Assembly (NCBI GenBank): GCA_035690425.1
Contig: DASSKO010000079.1
Location: 1-24,074 of the forward strand
Reading direction: 5' to 3'
Source of the DNA: DASSKO01 sp035690425
GTDB taxonomy: Bacteria > Actinomycetota > Actinomycetes > Propionibacteriales > Nocardioidaceae
Length of the DNA stretch: 24,074 nt
Shown: one piece after another, positions 23,015-24,074 of the stretch
Layout: every line of letters begins with the position of its first letter
Position numbering within the stretch: the first letter of the stretch is position 1
Made by a program: the position numbers and the translations under genes
The notes under the pieces: model-generated
Database searches by the model: none
The model's input: only the letters and a program-made list of their open reading frames with translations
Told to the model about the DNA's origin: nothing

Positions 23015-24074
23015 GTGACTTCAACGAACGCGCCGGGCGGACCGCTCGTCCTCGGCCCCCTGCTTCGGTACGTCGACGAGGCCGCGGCCGCGATCTGGGT
23101 GGAGGTCGCCGAGCGTGGAATGGTCACCGTGGAGGTGGCCGGGCGAGTGCACGAGAGCCACACCTTCACCGTGCACGGCCACCACTACGCCCTCGTCGAC
23201 GTGGACGGCCTGCCGGCGGGGTCCACCCATCCGTACACGGTGCACTTCGCCGGGGAGCAGATCTGGCCGCGCACTGGCTCGGCGTACCCGCCGCCGCTCA
23301 TCCAGACGCTCGCGCCGGACCGCGGCCTGCAACTGGTCTTCGGGTCGTGCCGCACCAGCGTTCCCCACGACGCAGCCACCAACCGCTCGTACGGACCGGA
23401 CGTGTTGCGCGCGTTCGCGCTGCGGATGGCGGACAGCGACCCCGGCACCTGGCCGTCGCTGGCGCTGCTGCTCGGTGACCAGGTGTACGCCGACGAGACC
23501 TCGGTGCAGATGCAGGAGTTCATCGCGGCGCGCAGGGACATCGACCACCCCCCGGGAAAGGAGCTGAAGGACTTCGAGGAGTACGCCCACCTCTACCGGC
23601 TGGCCTGGACCGACCCGGCGATCCGCTGGCTGCTGTCCACCCTGTCGACGGCGATGATCTTCGACGACCACGACATCCGAGACGACTGGAACACCTCGGT
23701 CGCCTGGCAGCGGGAGATCCGGGCGACCCCGTGGTGGCACGACCGGATCGTCGGCGGGCTGGTGGCGTACTGGATCTACCAGCACATCGGCAACCTCTCC
23801 GCGGCCGAGCGGGGAGCCGACGACATGTGGTGTGAGGTGCTGCGGGTAGGGCGCGACGGCGACGCCGGCGCCATGCTCGACACGTTCGCCGAGCGCAGCG
23901 ACCACGAGCCGGCCTACTACCGCTGGAGCTACCACCGCGACCTCGGCTCGACGCGGGTGCTGATGCTGGACACCCGTGCCGCCCGGGTGCTCGGAGCCGG
24001 CGTGCGACAAATGGTCGACGACACCGAGATGGGCTGGGTCGACGACCTGCTGGACGGCTCCTTCGACCACCTGC
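23015..24074 (+). CDS. PhoD-like metallophosphatase, 3' end outside window
   Basis: The open frame runs from GTG 23015 past the window edge; 353 residues are visible. PhoD-like enzymes are Ca/Fe-dependent phosphodiesterases or alkaline phosphatases. An N-terminal Ig-like domain (about 1-95: PLVLGPLLRYVDEAAAAIWVEV, then HYALVDVDGLPAGSTHPYTVHF) precedes FGSCRTSVPHD. Metal-site motifs are LLLGDQVYADE at 151-161 and MIFDDHDIRDDW at 214-224; MLDTR follows near 328. No signal peptide is present (MTSTNAPGGPLVLGPLLRY), unlike classic Tat-secreted PhoD, so a cytoplasmic member is likely. The GTG has no clear ribosome site; TAGAAC ends six bases upstream, again leaderless-like. Paired CTCGCGAG sites lie upstream. 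The gene is divergent from the MarR operon. Confidence 0.87.
   Translation, partial: MTSTNAPGGPLVLGPLLRYVDEAAAAIWVEVAERGMVTVEVAGRVHESHTFTVHGHHYALVDVDGLPAGSTHPYTVHFAGEQIWPRTGSAYPPPLIQTLAPDRGLQLVFGSCRTSVPHDAATNRSYGPDVLRAFALRMADSDPGTWPSLALLLGDQVYADETSVQMQEFIAARRDIDHPPGKELKDFEEYAHLYRLAWTDPAIRWLLSTLSTAMIFDDHDIRDDWNTSVAWQREIRATPWWHDRIVGGLVAYWIYQHIGNLSAAERGADDMWCEVLRVGRDGDAGAMLDTFAERSDHEPAYYRWSYHRDLGSTRVLMLDTRAARVLGAGVRQMVDDTEMGWVDDLLDGSFDHL

Overview
The window is very GC-rich, uses many GTG starts, and has -10-type (TAnnnT) leaderless start signals. Its gene order points to a high-GC Gram-positive actinobacterium, most likely of the Propionibacteriales/Nocardioides type (inference; no taxonomic search was possible). 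The run mfd, mazG, eno, a DivIC/FtsB-like gene, a DUF501 gene and ppx has the same order as Mycobacterium tuberculosis Rv1020-Rv1026. The SGNH hydrolase, cbs and metB set resembles Rv1075c-Rv1079 (both recalled from established knowledge).

Layout. (1) 1-1846: two convergent, related GH26-like secreted glycosidase genes. The left one is cut by the window edge. The right one has a Tat signal and is broken by an internal deletion plus frameshift. (2) 2047-9966: mfd, a convergent secreted LamG-type protein, a 477-bp gap with a candidate small RNA, then a SurA-like lipoprotein, mazG and eno. (3) 9975-12944: a tightly coupled chain (DivIC/FtsB-like, DUF501, ppx/gppA, UdgB) in which each start from DUF501 onward overlaps the preceding stop as GTGA. 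(4) 12979-14177: a strong hairpin, a tRNA with anticodon UAA but a short variable loop, a Bax-inhibitor-1/YccA membrane protein and a bidirectional terminator. (5) 14197-15792: a DUF4287 protein, a 59-aa single-span membrane protein and an SGNH esterase. (6) 15916-20765: sulfur amino acid genes cbs, msrA (opposite strand) and metB, with a GlmL/MutL-type ASKHA protein overlapping the metB stop. (7) 20816-24074: a MarR repressor overlapping a DHA2 drug-efflux pump, and a divergent PhoD-like phosphatase cut by the right edge.

How the genes work together. Block 2-3 combines genome maintenance (Mfd, MazG, UdgB), central carbon flow (enolase), septum formation and polyphosphate/(p)ppGpp turnover. 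Block 6 runs transsulfuration between homocysteine and cysteine through cystathionine and repairs oxidised methionine. Block 7 looks like a self-regulated efflux operon.

Most of the window is core genome. No transposase, integrase, phage gene or CRISPR array was seen. The most interesting departures are the candidate C-rich-loop small RNA (about 6675-6762), the class-I-shaped UAA tRNA, the decayed GH26 paralogue, the His-Asp-Pro-Gly repeat tail on MetB, the GlmL gene without a mutase partner, and a set of TAnnnT-N6-start leaderless genes.
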